Assembly: GCF_003350205.1 (NCBI RefSeq)
Contig: NZ_QLLC01000019.1
Location: 1 to 64,000, forward strand
Direction of reading: 5' to 3'
Origin: Brevundimonas bullata
Lineage (GTDB): Bacteria; Pseudomonadota; Alphaproteobacteria; Caulobacterales; Caulobacteraceae
Length of the DNA: 64,000 bases
The position numbers were made by a program, and so were the translations under genes. The notes under the pieces are model-generated. The model searched no databases. It saw only the letters and a program-made list of their open reading frames with translations, and was not told where the DNA came from. The number at the start of each line of letters is the position of its first letter. Position 1 is the first letter of the stretch. Of this stretch, positions 43,727-51,996 are shown one piece after another.

Positions 43727-44329
43727 ATGACCACCCGCTCCATTCTCGCCGCCCTGACCCAAACCCTGGTCCTGGCCGCCGTCGCGGGCGCCGCCGTGCC
43801 AGCCGCCGCGCAACAGGCCCAACCTCTGGGCGGCCCGGTCATTCCGGGCGTCTGTCTGCTGTCGCGCGAGGCGGTCTTCGCCAACGCCGCGGCGGGCAAG
43901 GCCGCCAGCGCCCGTCTTCAGGAACTGGCCGCCGCCGCCCAGACCGAGATCGAGGCCGAGCGCCAGCCGCTGGAGGCCGAACTGCGCGCCCTCGAAAGCC
44001 AGCCCGACAACACCGCCCGCCGCCAACGCGCCGAGGCCCTGGCCGGCCAGTGGCAGACCCTGCAACAGAAGGCCGCCCACGCCGGTCAGGAAGTCGAGGC
44101 CACGCGCGTCAAGGCGATGGAGCGGATCGCCAACGAGGCCCAGCCCGCCATCGCCCAGGTCTATGCCACCAAGTCGTGCGGCCTGCTGCTGGACCGCAAC
44201 TCGGCCCTGGGCGGCAATTTCGCCAACGACCTGACCGCCGAGGTGGTGCAGGCGCTGGACAGCCGCCTGTCGACCATCACCTTCGAACGCGAACGCCTGC
44301 CCCAGGCCGCCGCCCAGCCGGCGCGATAG
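43727..44329 (+). CDS. OmpH/Skp-like periplasmic chaperone
   Basis: A 200-residue exported protein. The signal peptide ends near AAAQQ (residue 29). The sequence VCLLSREAVFANAAAGKAASARLQELA is followed by a long coiled-coil region (about 65-135) and a return segment (EVEATRVKAMERIANEAQPAI), matching the tentacle-and-body plan of Skp/OmpH. Skp normally binds unfolded outer-membrane proteins in the periplasm. A second copy placed at the end of the adhesin locus is likely dedicated to the giant exoprotein or its transporter; that assignment is by context. Confidence 0.85.
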   Translation: MTTRSILAALTQTLVLAAVAGAAVPAAAQQAQPLGGPVIPGVCLLSREAVFANAAAGKAASARLQELAAAAQTEIEAERQPLEAELRALESQPDNTARRQRAEALAGQWQTLQQKAAHAGQEVEATRVKAMERIANEAQPAIAQVYATKSCGLLLDRNSALGGNFANDLTAEVVQALDSRLSTITFERERLPQAAAQPAR

Positions 44330-44333
44330 AGCC

Positions 44334-44774
44334 GTGACCGGCGCTGCAACCCGTCCCAGACGGTCGTCCTGGCGCGCCCTGGCGACCGGGCTGGCCGCCG
44401 CGCTCGGGCTTGCGGCGCCGGTTCAGGCCCAAAGCCTGTCGCCGGAGGCTGCGCCCGCTGCGTGGGTCGCCTACGCCGAAGCGGCGACGCACACCTTAAA
44501 GACCTGGCTGGAGGAGGACGACGAGGCGGCGTCCAACCTGCGTCTCTACCTGGACCAGACTCGTTCGGGGCCTGATCAGCCGACGCCGTCGCTGGAGTTG
44601 AAGCTCTGGATCGCCTCTGACGGCGTGGTGTCGCGCGTCGGCTTTGCTCCTTTGGGCGACCCAGGGGCGGACGCCGATCTTCAAACGTCGGTGCAGGGAC
44701 GACGATTGCCGCCGCCGCCGTCTGGAATGCTCCAGCCCCTGCGTCTTGCCGTTCAACTGGAAGCGGCCACCTAG
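44334..44774 (+). CDS. Small exported TonB-C-like protein
   Basis: A 146-residue protein starting at GTG 44334, 4 bases after the chaperone stop. A signal peptide (about 1-32, ALATGLAAALGLAAPVQAQS) is followed by a helix (YAEAATHTLKTWLEEDDEAA) and a TonB_C-like segment (LELKLWIASDGVVSRVGFAPLGD, DADLQTSVQGRRLPPPPSG, PLRLAVQL). The same pattern of a D/S-G-x-V strand, a GD..AD segment and a PPP segment occurs in the C-terminal parts of the proteins at 19703 and 26496. It lacks a membrane anchor and linker, so it is unlikely to work as a normal energy transducer. It closes the plus-strand locus. Confidence 0.7.
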   Translation: MTGAATRPRRSSWRALATGLAAALGLAAPVQAQSLSPEAAPAAWVAYAEAATHTLKTWLEEDDEAASNLRLYLDQTRSGPDQPTPSLELKLWIASDGVVSRVGFAPLGDPGADADLQTSVQGRRLPPPPSGMLQPLRLAVQLEAAT

Positions 44775-44787
44775 CTGGAGGCCTTTT

Positions 44788-44805
44788 CGAGCCGACGCAG
44801 GCTCG
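44788..44805. terminator. Small hairpin between convergent genes
   Basis: CGAGCC (44788-44793) and GGCTCG (44800-44805) form a 6-bp stem in the 43-base gap between the convergent TonB-C-like and receptor genes. There is no T-run on either strand, so the assignment as terminator is weak. Confidence 0.25.
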
Positions 44806-44817
44806 GGCGACGCTCGG

Positions 44818-47235
44818 TCAGTAGGTGTAGGTCAGGTCCACGCCCCACATCCGGGGTTCGGTCAGGCCCACGAACGGCGTGCCCAGTGTCGTGGCGGTGA
44901 TGTTGTTGACGCCGGTCACATACTGATTGTCGAACAGGTTGTTGACGTAGACGCCGAGCTGATAGCGCGCGTTCGCAGTCCGCCAGTAGAGGCGCGCGTC
45001 CGTCCGGTTCTGAGCCTCGGACGGGTCGAACCAGCGGGTCTTCAGGCAAGAGCCCTGGCCCGTCGAAGTGGTGTTGCACCGACCCTCGCCGCGATAGGCG
45101 TGGATCACCTGCATGTCGAGCGAGCCCATATCGCCCAGGTTGTGGCGATAGGAGGCGCCGGCGGCCGCCGACCACAGGGGCTCGCCGGTAGGCTGCCCGG
45201 CCAGATCGCCGTCGTCGGTGATTTTCCGATTGTAGGTGGCGTCGATGTACTGGGCGTTGGCGAACAGCTTCAGTCCTTCCAGCGGCTCCACGTCCAGTTG
45301 CATGTCGAGGCCCCAGGCCGTGTCGTCGCTGGTCTCGATCAGATACTGCGGCACGCTGGAGCCCGCCGGTACGACCAGGCGGATCGATTGCTTGCCGTCA
45401 TAGTCGTACTGGAAGGCCGAGATGTTGAGGCGGGCCTTGGCGCCCAGGTCGCTCTTCAGGCCGATTTCAAAGTTCTGGACGTCTTCGTTGTCGAAACGCG
45501 AGGCCACCTCGACGCTGTTGAAGCCTCCGGCCTTGTAGCCCTTGGCGTAGGAGAAGAAGACCATGGCGCTGTCGGTCAGGTGGTAGTCTGCAACGAAGCG
45601 CGGGCTGAGGTCCTCCCACGAATCCGACAGCTTGCAAGTCACGCCTTCCTGAACGGTGACGCCGTTTTCGCACGGCACGCCGGCCAGACCGGACAGGTCG
45701 AAGACATAGTCGGCGTATAGATAGCCGAGGCCCGGACCCATGTTGTCGCTGAGCACGAAGTTGATCGTCGGGTCATTGAGCACCGCGTCCAGTCCGGGCG
45801 CGACGCGGCGGTCGTTCAGCCACTGGAACGACTTCTTGTCTTGGGTGTAGCGCAGACCGAACGTCAGGTTCAGGCGATCCGTGGCGGCCCAGATGACGTC
45901 GGCGAAGAGGGCCGTGGCCTCGAAGTCGCCCTCGTTGATCATGTCCTCCTGCCAGCTGTGGCCCAGGGTGCTGGCGGGAATGCCGGCCATGCCCAGGATC
46001 ATGTCGGCGAGCGAGAACAGCGGCATGCCGGCCGCATTGGTCAGGATGGTGTTGATGCTGTCGGTGGTGGCGTAGGTGTCGCTGCGCTGCTTGGCGTTTT
46101 CGGAATAATAGCTGGCGCCGGCGATCCAGTTGAAGGCGCCGCTTTCACCGGCGAGGCGGAATTCCTGATACCAGGATCGGTTCTTTTCCCGGTTGTTGGT
46201 GTCGAAATACAGGTCCGGGCGGTTAGTGCCGTCCTCGTCCTCGCGGTTCTCGGTGGTGAAGCGCCGGACCGAGGTCAGGGAGGTGAAATCAATGTCGCCA
46301 AAGGCGTGTGTGATGGTCAGCACGCCCTCGTCGAGGCGGCGCGTCTCGTGGTTGTCGATGACGTCGTTGAAGACGCGTCGCTCGAACGGATTGGTGTAGT
46401 CGGCGGGGTCGGACGGGAAGGCGGGCAGGCCGGGCGCCGCCGGGATGGGCGCGACGCCGATCGCCGGGCGCGCATCCTGATCGATCTCGTCATGGGTCCA
46501 GCTCAGGATCGCCTGGGTCTGGGGCGTGATGTCCCAGCGCAGGGCCGCGCGGGCCGCCCAGTTGTCTTCGCGATCATAGTCCTCGCCCGTCGCGCTATCG
46601 ATCAGCCAGCCGTCGCGGCGGTTCACCAGCGCATTGACCCGCAAGGCCATGGCCTCGTTGATCGGCACGTTGATCAGGCCCTCAAGACGGCGCTTGTCAT
46701 ATTCGCCGAGCCGCAGACCCAGCCGGGCCTCGAGCTCGTCGCTGGGCTTGTTGGTGGTGATGGAGACGGCGCCTGCGGCGCTGTTGCGGCCGAACAGGGT
46801 GCCCTGCGGCCCCTTCAGCACCTCGACCCGCGCCACGTCGCTGAACGCCAGCAGGGCCGCGCCGGATCGGGCGGCATAGACCCCGTCGATATAGACCCCG
46901 ACCGCCGGGTCGGTCCCGACGCCGAAGTCCGAGGTCGCGACGCCGCGAATGCTGTAGCGCGCCTGGGTCGGGCTGGTGTTCGAGACCGACAGGCCGGGCA
47001 CGAAGGCGGCCATGTCGCCCATGTCGTCGGCGGCCAGCGCCTCCAAGGTCGCGGCGGTGAGCACGCTGACCGTGATCGGCACCTCCTGGAGACTTTGTTC
47101 GCGGCGTTGGGCGGTGACGATGACGTCGTCCAGCGACGTCGCCTCCTGCGCCCTGGCCAGATCAGGCCCCATCAGAGCGACTGCGCCCACGCCTGCAGCC
47201 AACGTCGCCTTCAGGCAGAATTCCATCTTGATCAT
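44818..47235 (-). CDS. TonB-dependent receptor controlled by a divergent TetR gene
   Basis: An outer-membrane receptor of about 805 residues. ATG 47235 follows GGGAGGGCGACT and begins a normal signal peptide (LKATLAAGVGAVALMGPDLARAQ); the frame is open to 47298 but would add a non-signal stretch. The TonB box is LDDVIVTAQRR. Plug motifs are YSIRGVATSDFGVGTDPAVG, VYIDGVYAARSG and VEVLKGPQGTLFGRNSAAG. The barrel ends GVDLTYTY. This plug type is common in the large Caulobacterales/Sphingomonad receptor family with mostly unknown, often aromatic or lipid, substrates. The divergent TetR gene and the shared palindrome suggest ligand-induced expression. Confidence 0.93.
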   Translation of the reverse strand: MIKMEFCLKATLAAGVGAVALMGPDLARAQEATSLDDVIVTAQRREQSLQEVPITVSVLTAATLEALAADDMGDMAAFVPGLSVSNTSPTQARYSIRGVATSDFGVGTDPAVGVYIDGVYAARSGAALLAFSDVARVEVLKGPQGTLFGRNSAAGAVSITTNKPSDELEARLGLRLGEYDKRRLEGLINVPINEAMALRVNALVNRRDGWLIDSATGEDYDREDNWAARAALRWDITPQTQAILSWTHDEIDQDARPAIGVAPIPAAPGLPAFPSDPADYTNPFERRVFNDVIDNHETRRLDEGVLTITHAFGDIDFTSLTSVRRFTTENREDEDGTNRPDLYFDTNNREKNRSWYQEFRLAGESGAFNWIAGASYYSENAKQRSDTYATTDSINTILTNAAGMPLFSLADMILGMAGIPASTLGHSWQEDMINEGDFEATALFADVIWAATDRLNLTFGLRYTQDKKSFQWLNDRRVAPGLDAVLNDPTINFVLSDNMGPGLGYLYADYVFDLSGLAGVPCENGVTVQEGVTCKLSDSWEDLSPRFVADYHLTDSAMVFFSYAKGYKAGGFNSVEVASRFDNEDVQNFEIGLKSDLGAKARLNISAFQYDYDGKQSIRLVVPAGSSVPQYLIETSDDTAWGLDMQLDVEPLEGLKLFANAQYIDATYNRKITDDGDLAGQPTGEPLWSAAAGASYRHNLGDMGSLDMQVIHAYRGEGRCNTTSTGQGSCLKTRWFDPSEAQNRTDARLYWRTANARYQLGVYVNNLFDNQYVTGVNNITATTLGTPFVGLTEPRMWGVDLTYTY

Positions 47236-47272
47236 AGTCGCCCTCCCAAATCCCCGTTCCCTGAACTTTACG

Positions 47273-47293
47273 AAACAGAATATTATTCCGTTT
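47273..47293. promoter_or_regulatory. Near-perfect palindromic operator between the receptor and tetR genes
   Basis: Half-sites AAACnGAATA (47273-47282) and TATTCnGTTT (47284-47293) flank one central base, a 21-bp palindrome that is perfect except at one position in each arm. It lies 38 bases upstream of the receptor start and 70 bases upstream of the TetR start. A TTTGAC just at its right edge may be the -35 element of tetR. This is a textbook layout for a TetR dimer controlling both divergent genes. Confidence 0.65.
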
Positions 47294-47362
47294 GACAAGG
47301 GGCTGTGCGCCTATGCGCCCTTGCAGGGGCGTCAGGTCGTGTTAGACGGCCTGTGGAACCGG

Positions 47363-48043
47363 ATGGAGAGGACGACGTCAGTGGCCCCGCGCACGCCGCA
47401 AGAGACCACCGCCACGCTGGCCAAGACTTTGGAACGGCGCACGGCGCCGATGCAGCAACGTGCGCGCGACCGGATCGACAGCGTCCTGGCGGCGACCGAA
47501 CGCCTGCTGGCGACCACCTCTGTGGACACCATCACCACCAGCAGCATCGCCGCCGAAGCCGATGTGCCGGTCAGCTCGATCTATCGCTACTTCCCGAACG
47601 TCTTCGCCATCTACAAGGAGCTGTTCGAGACCCTGGTGTCGCAGATCCACGGTCGAATCGCCGAGATTCTTGAGAACCCGCAGTACACCTCCTGGCGCGA
47701 GCGTCACCTTGAGGTCATGCTGGTCCTGAGAAGGACCTTGAACGAGGACCCGGCCTATCGGCCGCTGTTCCACCTGATGCTGACCACCCGCGAGCTGCGG
47801 ATCGTCAAGGAACACGCCAATGCGCAGATCGCGGCCTATCTGGCGGCGCGGTGGGAAAAGGGGCTGGACGGCTTCCATGGCACTGCGCCGCTGGCGGTCG
47901 CACGCATGGCCACCGAGATCTTCACCTCATTTGAAACCCTGACCAGCGGCGAGGCCCAGTCGGAATGGACCGACAGCCTGTTCGCCGAGGCCACGCTGGC
48001 GCTGGAGCGCTATCTTTCGCTCTATCTGGAAGACCCCGCCTGA
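47363..48043 (+). CDS. TetR-family transcriptional regulator
   Basis: A regulator of about 226 residues. The DNA-binding helix-turn-helix lies at about 34-80 (ARDRIDSVLAATERLLATTS, IAAEADVPVSSIYRYFPNVF). The rest is an all-helical ligand-binding domain without close family clues. GTG 47381 has a better-spaced ribosome site (GGAGAGG, 9 bases before) than ATG 47363 and may be the true start; the open frame further upstream overlaps the receptor gene and is not credible. It is transcribed away from the receptor gene and ends 9 bases from the convergent aldehyde dehydrogenase gene. Confidence 0.9.
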   Translation: MERTTSVAPRTPQETTATLAKTLERRTAPMQQRARDRIDSVLAATERLLATTSVDTITTSSIAAEADVPVSSIYRYFPNVFAIYKELFETLVSQIHGRIAEILENPQYTSWRERHLEVMLVLRRTLNEDPAYRPLFHLMLTTRELRIVKEHANAQIAAYLAARWEKGLDGFHGTAPLAVARMATEIFTSFETLTSGEAQSEWTDSLFAEATLALERYLSLYLEDPA

Positions 48044-48052
48044 GACGCAACC

Positions 48053-49450
48053 TCAGGTCACGCGCCGCAGCAGCGCCAGCTTGGACTTGGAGAAGGGCGG
48101 ATAGCGGACGCTGGCGTCCAGGGCGAAGCTGCGCCTCAGCACGGCGCGGCGGTGGCTGAAGGTCTCGAAACTGTAGCGTCCATGATAGGCGCCCATGCCG
48201 CTGGCCCCGACGCCGCCGAAGGGCAGGTTGGGGTTGGCCATGAAGACCACGACATCGTTGATCGTCACGGAGCCTGATCGCGTCGAGGCGATGATCCGGT
48301 CGGCAGTCGCCTTGTTCCTGGTGAAGGCATAGAGGGCCAGGGCCGGCGACCGGGCGTTGATGGCCGCCAGCGGCGCATCCAGTCTGTCATAGGGCAGGAC
48401 CGGCAGGATGGGCCCGAAGATTTCCTCGGCTAGCACCGGCGCATCCGCCGAGACCTCGGTCAGGATGGTGGGTGCGACATAGCAGGCGTCGATATCGGCC
48501 ACGCCCCCCGTGACGGCGCGACCATCAGCCAGCAGGGCCTGCAGCCGCGCGGCATGGCGCGGGTTGATGATGCGGCCGTAGTCGGGGCTCTCCTTGGGAT
48601 CGGGACCGAACATGGTCGTCACCGCCCGCGTCAGCTCTTCCAGCAGCCGGGCCTCGACCGAGGCGGCGACATAGACGTGATCGGGCGCCACGCAGATCTG
48701 GCCGGCGTTGAGGAAGCGGCCCCAGACAATGCGCCGGGCGGCGACCGCCAAGTCGGCGGTCTCATCGACGATGCAGGGGTTCTGGCCGCCCAGCTCCAGC
48801 ACGACCGGGGTCAGATGTCTGGCCGCCGCCGCCATCACGACCCGGCCCACGCGTTCGCCGCCGGTGTAGAAGATCAGGTCGAACTTCTGGGCCAGCAGGG
48901 CGGTCGATACGTCGGCATCGCCCTCGACCACGGTGACGGCGCGCGGGTCCAGATACCGCGCCACCAGTTGCTTCAGCAGGGCCGACGACTGGGCCGTCAT
49001 TTCCGAAGGCTTGATAACGGCGCAGTTGCCCGCGGCTATGGCCCCGACCAGCGGCGCCAGCACCAGCTGGAAGGGATAGTTCCACGCCCCGATGATCAGG
49101 GTCACGCCATAGGGCGCGGCCTCGATGACGCTCTTGCCGGGCTGGATCGCGATCGGCGACGCGGTCCGTTGCGGCCGGGTCCAGCGACGCAGGTGCTTTT
49201 GCGCGTGGGCCGCTTCCTTGCGGACGAAATCGATCTCGGCCGTGCAGGCCTCGCCGAAGGGCTTGCCCAGGTCGGCCTTCAGGGCCCCGGCGATCTCGGG
49301 CTCGTTCTCGACCATCATCCGTTCGAGCGCGGCGAGCTGACTCTTTCGCCAGGCCAGATCGCGCGTCAGGCCGCTGTCAAAGGCTGCGCGCAGGGTCTGG
49401 ACCACCGCAGCGACATCGGGGGCAGGGGGCAGCGCAGTTTCTACCGGCAT
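48053..49450 (-). CDS. Aldehyde dehydrogenase, coniferyl-aldehyde dehydrogenase-like
   Basis: A 465-residue NAD(P)-dependent aldehyde dehydrogenase. ATG 49450 is preceded by GGAGGGATC; the frame is open to 49732 but runs antisense-like through the neighbouring gene. Key features are the Rossmann region (PYGVTLIIGAWNYPFQL, GNCAVIKPSE), catalytic E219 (VVLELGGQNPCIV) and catalytic C253 (NAGQICVAPDHVYV). The short class-3-like form and the C-terminal GASGMGAYHGRYSFETFSHRRAVL region match the coniferyl/fatty aldehyde group. Its start overlaps the end of the diheme cytochrome gene by 10 bases, so an aldehyde substrate is likely produced or handled by that pair. Confidence 0.92.
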   Translation of the reverse strand: MPVETALPPAPDVAAVVQTLRAAFDSGLTRDLAWRKSQLAALERMMVENEPEIAGALKADLGKPFGEACTAEIDFVRKEAAHAQKHLRRWTRPQRTASPIAIQPGKSVIEAAPYGVTLIIGAWNYPFQLVLAPLVGAIAAGNCAVIKPSEMTAQSSALLKQLVARYLDPRAVTVVEGDADVSTALLAQKFDLIFYTGGERVGRVVMAAAARHLTPVVLELGGQNPCIVDETADLAVAARRIVWGRFLNAGQICVAPDHVYVAASVEARLLEELTRAVTTMFGPDPKESPDYGRIINPRHAARLQALLADGRAVTGGVADIDACYVAPTILTEVSADAPVLAEEIFGPILPVLPYDRLDAPLAAINARSPALALYAFTRNKATADRIIASTRSGSVTINDVVVFMANPNLPFGGVGASGMGAYHGRYSFETFSHRRAVLRRSFALDASVRYPPFSKSKLALLRRVT

Positions 49451-50592
49451 GATCCCTCCATTGAATCGATCCAGAAGCCGACGAGGGTCACGCCCTCGGC
49501 GTGGGCGGTCGAGCGGCCGATCTCGGGCATCATCACGGCGGGGTTCGTAGAGGCCATGCGGTAGGACAGGATCGACGCCTTGGCGTCTCCTGGCACGATG
49601 TCGAAACGAAGGTTGCCGGTGCCGGGGCCGGCGGCGACCGGCAGCTTGCAGACGCCGGACGGCCCCGACACCGGCGTGGCGGCGTTCAGGTACAGGCCCG
49701 AGGTGTCGGCTGGACCTTCCGGGTTGTGGCAATGGCCGCAGTTGACGTCGAGATAGGCCCGTACCCGCGCCTCAAGCGAGGCGCTTTTGTCGGTCCACGA
49801 CACGTCCGCCGGGGCCTCTTTCGGATCGGCGAGGCCGCGCAGATAGCCCGTCTTGGTCAGCCGCGTCAGCTGGTTCTCGGACCCGTCCGCATAGGCGAAT
49901 TCGCGGTTGAGCAGCCGGGCCTTGGGGCCGATCGGCTGGATGACGCGCGTGGCCACATTGGTCGCGTGACAGGCCGAACACTGGGTCACGTTCGGCACGA
50001 TGTAGGAGAAGGCTTGGTCCTTGCCGTCCTCGCGCGCCAACTTCAGCGGGACCACCGCACCGACCCGGTGCAGGACCGCCTCAGTCTGAGCCTCGTTCCA
50101 CAGATAGGTCAGCGCGGCCCAGCCCTCTGGCCGATGGATCAGCAGCCGGGTCTCGACCATGCGCACCGTCTTCAGGTTTAGCCCTTCGCCGTCATGGATC
50201 ACGGCTTGGTCGGCCTGTTGCAGCACCCGACCGCCGCGTCCGGTCTGATAGAAGAAGGTCTTGGTGATGACGGTTCCCACCGGGAAGGCCAGAGCGTCGT
50301 CCGGCTGATCCGGCTTGTAGTCCGCCGCGGCGCCGGGCGGCATCCAGATGGTCCGCAGTTTCTGCGCATAGTCTGTGAACAGCGGCGTCGTCAGGTCATA
50401 GGGCGTGACACGCTGGCCCAGGACCAGGGCGTCGCCGGACACCTGCACCATGCCCCAGTCGCGCAGAGACTTGGGGTTCTCGGTGGCGAAATAGGTCGGA
50501 TCGACCATGGCCTGTGGAGGTTGCGCCCTGGTGCAGGCCGCCGCTCCGACGACGAGCGACAGGCAAAGGGTAAGCAGAGTGAACCGGGACAT
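49441..50592 (-). CDS. Diheme c-type cytochrome lipoprotein (SO2930/HNE_0200-like)
   Basis: A 383-residue exported protein with two haem-c motifs, CSACH (205-209) and CGHCH (285-289). The N-terminus (LSLVVGAAAC, C20) looks like a lipoprotein signal. The N-terminal 200 residues (LRDWGMVQVSGDALVLGQ, YDLTTPLFTDYAQKLRTIW, GTVITKTFFY) form a beta-rich domain typical of the SO2930 family as I remember it. This family is known to occur next to a parallel beta-helix protein, as here (9-base gap). Periplasmic electron transfer or a redox reaction on a surface-bound substrate is plausible; the substrate is unknown. Confidence 0.85.
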   Translation of the reverse strand: MSRFTLLTLCLSLVVGAAACTRAQPPQAMVDPTYFATENPKSLRDWGMVQVSGDALVLGQRVTPYDLTTPLFTDYAQKLRTIWMPPGAAADYKPDQPDDALAFPVGTVITKTFFYQTGRGGRVLQQADQAVIHDGEGLNLKTVRMVETRLLIHRPEGWAALTYLWNEAQTEAVLHRVGAVVPLKLAREDGKDQAFSYIVPNVTQCSACHATNVATRVIQPIGPKARLLNREFAYADGSENQLTRLTKTGYLRGLADPKEAPADVSWTDKSASLEARVRAYLDVNCGHCHNPEGPADTSGLYLNAATPVSGPSGVCKLPVAAGPGTGNLRFDIVPGDAKASILSYRMASTNPAVMMPEIGRSTAHAEGVTLVGFWIDSMEGSCR

Positions 50593-50601
50593 GAGGCCGC
50601 G

Positions 50602-51840
50602 TCAGGCTCCCGGCAGGACGACGGGCGACAGGCGCGGCAGGGTGCATTTGTGCGGCGTCATGTCGGTGTTCGGATTGGCGTACTTGTTCGGTCCGTCCAC
50701 ATTCAGAATACCGGCCTCGCCATTGTCGATGCAGATGCGCAGAGCGGCGGGCAACTGGCCGTTCACCAGGCGCTTGGGGTTGACATATCCGTCCCAGAGG
50801 ATGTCGGGGAAGCGGCCCGTGGGACCGAACTTGGCGATGCGCAGCGCCTGGAAATCCATGCCGTCAGGCGCGTTTCCGCCGCCGCTGAAGCGGTTGTCCT
50901 TGATCAGGATGCTCTCAGGATAGGGGTCGAAATCGGCGCTCATGGCGCTGTCGGAGTAACCGGCCGAGAACAGGGCGGAGATGATGATGTTGCCGGTCTT
51001 GTTGTCGGCGATCTCATTGTCGAAAATCTCGACCTGATCATTGGAGTTTACGATCACGCCGGTCCCCGCCGGCACGCTGGCGACCGGGGTGCCGGCGTGG
51101 CCGAAGTTCCGCGTATTGTTGGCGATGGCGCGGTTGTTGAACACGCGCGTGCGATAGCCCGCCTGCTGCAGCTGGGGCATGTTGAAGACCAGAATGCCGC
51201 CGGTGTTGTTGGTGGCCAGATTTTCATAGACGTCGGCGTCGATGCAGTTCTCGATCTCGATCCCGGCGACGTTGAATTCGGCCCGGTTGCGGCGGACCAC
51301 GACGTTCTTCGACTGGCCGACATAGATGCCGGCGTCGGAGGCGCCGATCGCCACGCTGTCCTCGATCAGGACGTTCTTCGTCTGCACCGGATAGATGCCA
51401 TAGGCGCCGTTCTCGGTCTTGGGGCCTTGCGTCCATTCCGTGCGGATACGGCGCACGATGATGTTCTCGCCCTCGTTGATCTTCAGGGCGTCGCCCTTGG
51501 TGTCTTCAAGCGCCAGGTCCTCGATGGTGAAGTTGCTGGCCGTGACCAGCAGGCCCTGGGCGCCGGCCGCCTGATTGCGGAAGTTCAGGATGGTCTTGTC
51601 CATGCCCTGACCGCGAATGGTCACGCCGTCGACGGCCAGGCTCAGGCTCGTGTCGATAGTGAAGACGCCCGCTGGGATTTCGATCACCGTACCTGGCTTG
51701 GCGTCGATCAGCTGCTCCATCAGCTCATTCTGGTAGGTGGTGTTCGCCTTCGAGAGGTCCGTGCCCTTCTCGGTCGGCTTCGTCCCGCAGGCGCCCAGCA
51801 TCAGCATCATTGCGACCGGCAGCCATGTGCGCATTTTCAT
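50602..51840 (-). CDS. Parallel beta-helix repeat lipoprotein
   Basis: A 412-residue exported protein with a clear lipobox (MMLMLGAC, C18). The central part is a right-handed parallel beta-helix of the pectate-lyase-like type (about 75-330), seen as NFTIEDLALEDTKGDALKI, NVLIEDSVAIGASDAGIYVG and NVVVRRNRAEFNVAGIEIEN turns. Such folds bind or cleave polysaccharides, but no known lyase or hydrolase active site stands out. It lies directly upstream of the diheme cytochrome gene, a pairing recognised as a conserved two-gene unit. The C-terminal 80 residues have two cysteines (RICIDNG, PHKCTLP). Confidence 0.87.
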   Translation of the reverse strand: MKMRTWLPVAMMLMLGACGTKPTEKGTDLSKANTTYQNELMEQLIDAKPGTVIEIPAGVFTIDTSLSLAVDGVTIRGQGMDKTILNFRNQAAGAQGLLVTASNFTIEDLALEDTKGDALKINEGENIIVRRIRTEWTQGPKTENGAYGIYPVQTKNVLIEDSVAIGASDAGIYVGQSKNVVVRRNRAEFNVAGIEIENCIDADVYENLATNNTGGILVFNMPQLQQAGYRTRVFNNRAIANNTRNFGHAGTPVASVPAGTGVIVNSNDQVEIFDNEIADNKTGNIIISALFSAGYSDSAMSADFDPYPESILIKDNRFSGGGNAPDGMDFQALRIAKFGPTGRFPDILWDGYVNPKRLVNGQLPAALRICIDNGEAGILNVDGPNKYANPNTDMTPHKCTLPRLSPVVLPGA

Positions 51841-51920
51841 GATTTCCCCCTCCAGAACGCCTGTGAGTGTTTCCCCAACCGGAGATTTTCATATGGCTGG
51901 CGTTCTCGCAAGGAGAAAAG

Positions 51921-51931
51921 GAAACTGTTTC
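51921..51931. promoter_or_regulatory. Palindrome upstream of the beta-helix gene
   Basis: GAAAC-T-GTTTC (51921-51931) is a perfect palindrome about 80 bases before the beta-helix start. Read on the minus strand, the surrounding sequence begins AAACAGAA, identical to the outer part of the TetR-type operator at 47273. It may be a second, partial site for the same regulator. Confidence 0.3.
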
Positions 51932-51996
51932 TGTTTTTGCGTCGTCGGACCCGTACCGTATTGCGGGGACCGAGAAGAGGTGGGTGACCGGTCTCT

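Noticed and set aside
45841..47295. Plus-strand 484-codon frame opposite the TetR-controlled receptor
   Set aside because: The receptor frame has signal peptide, TonB box, plug and barrel. The opposite frame is a composition artefact.
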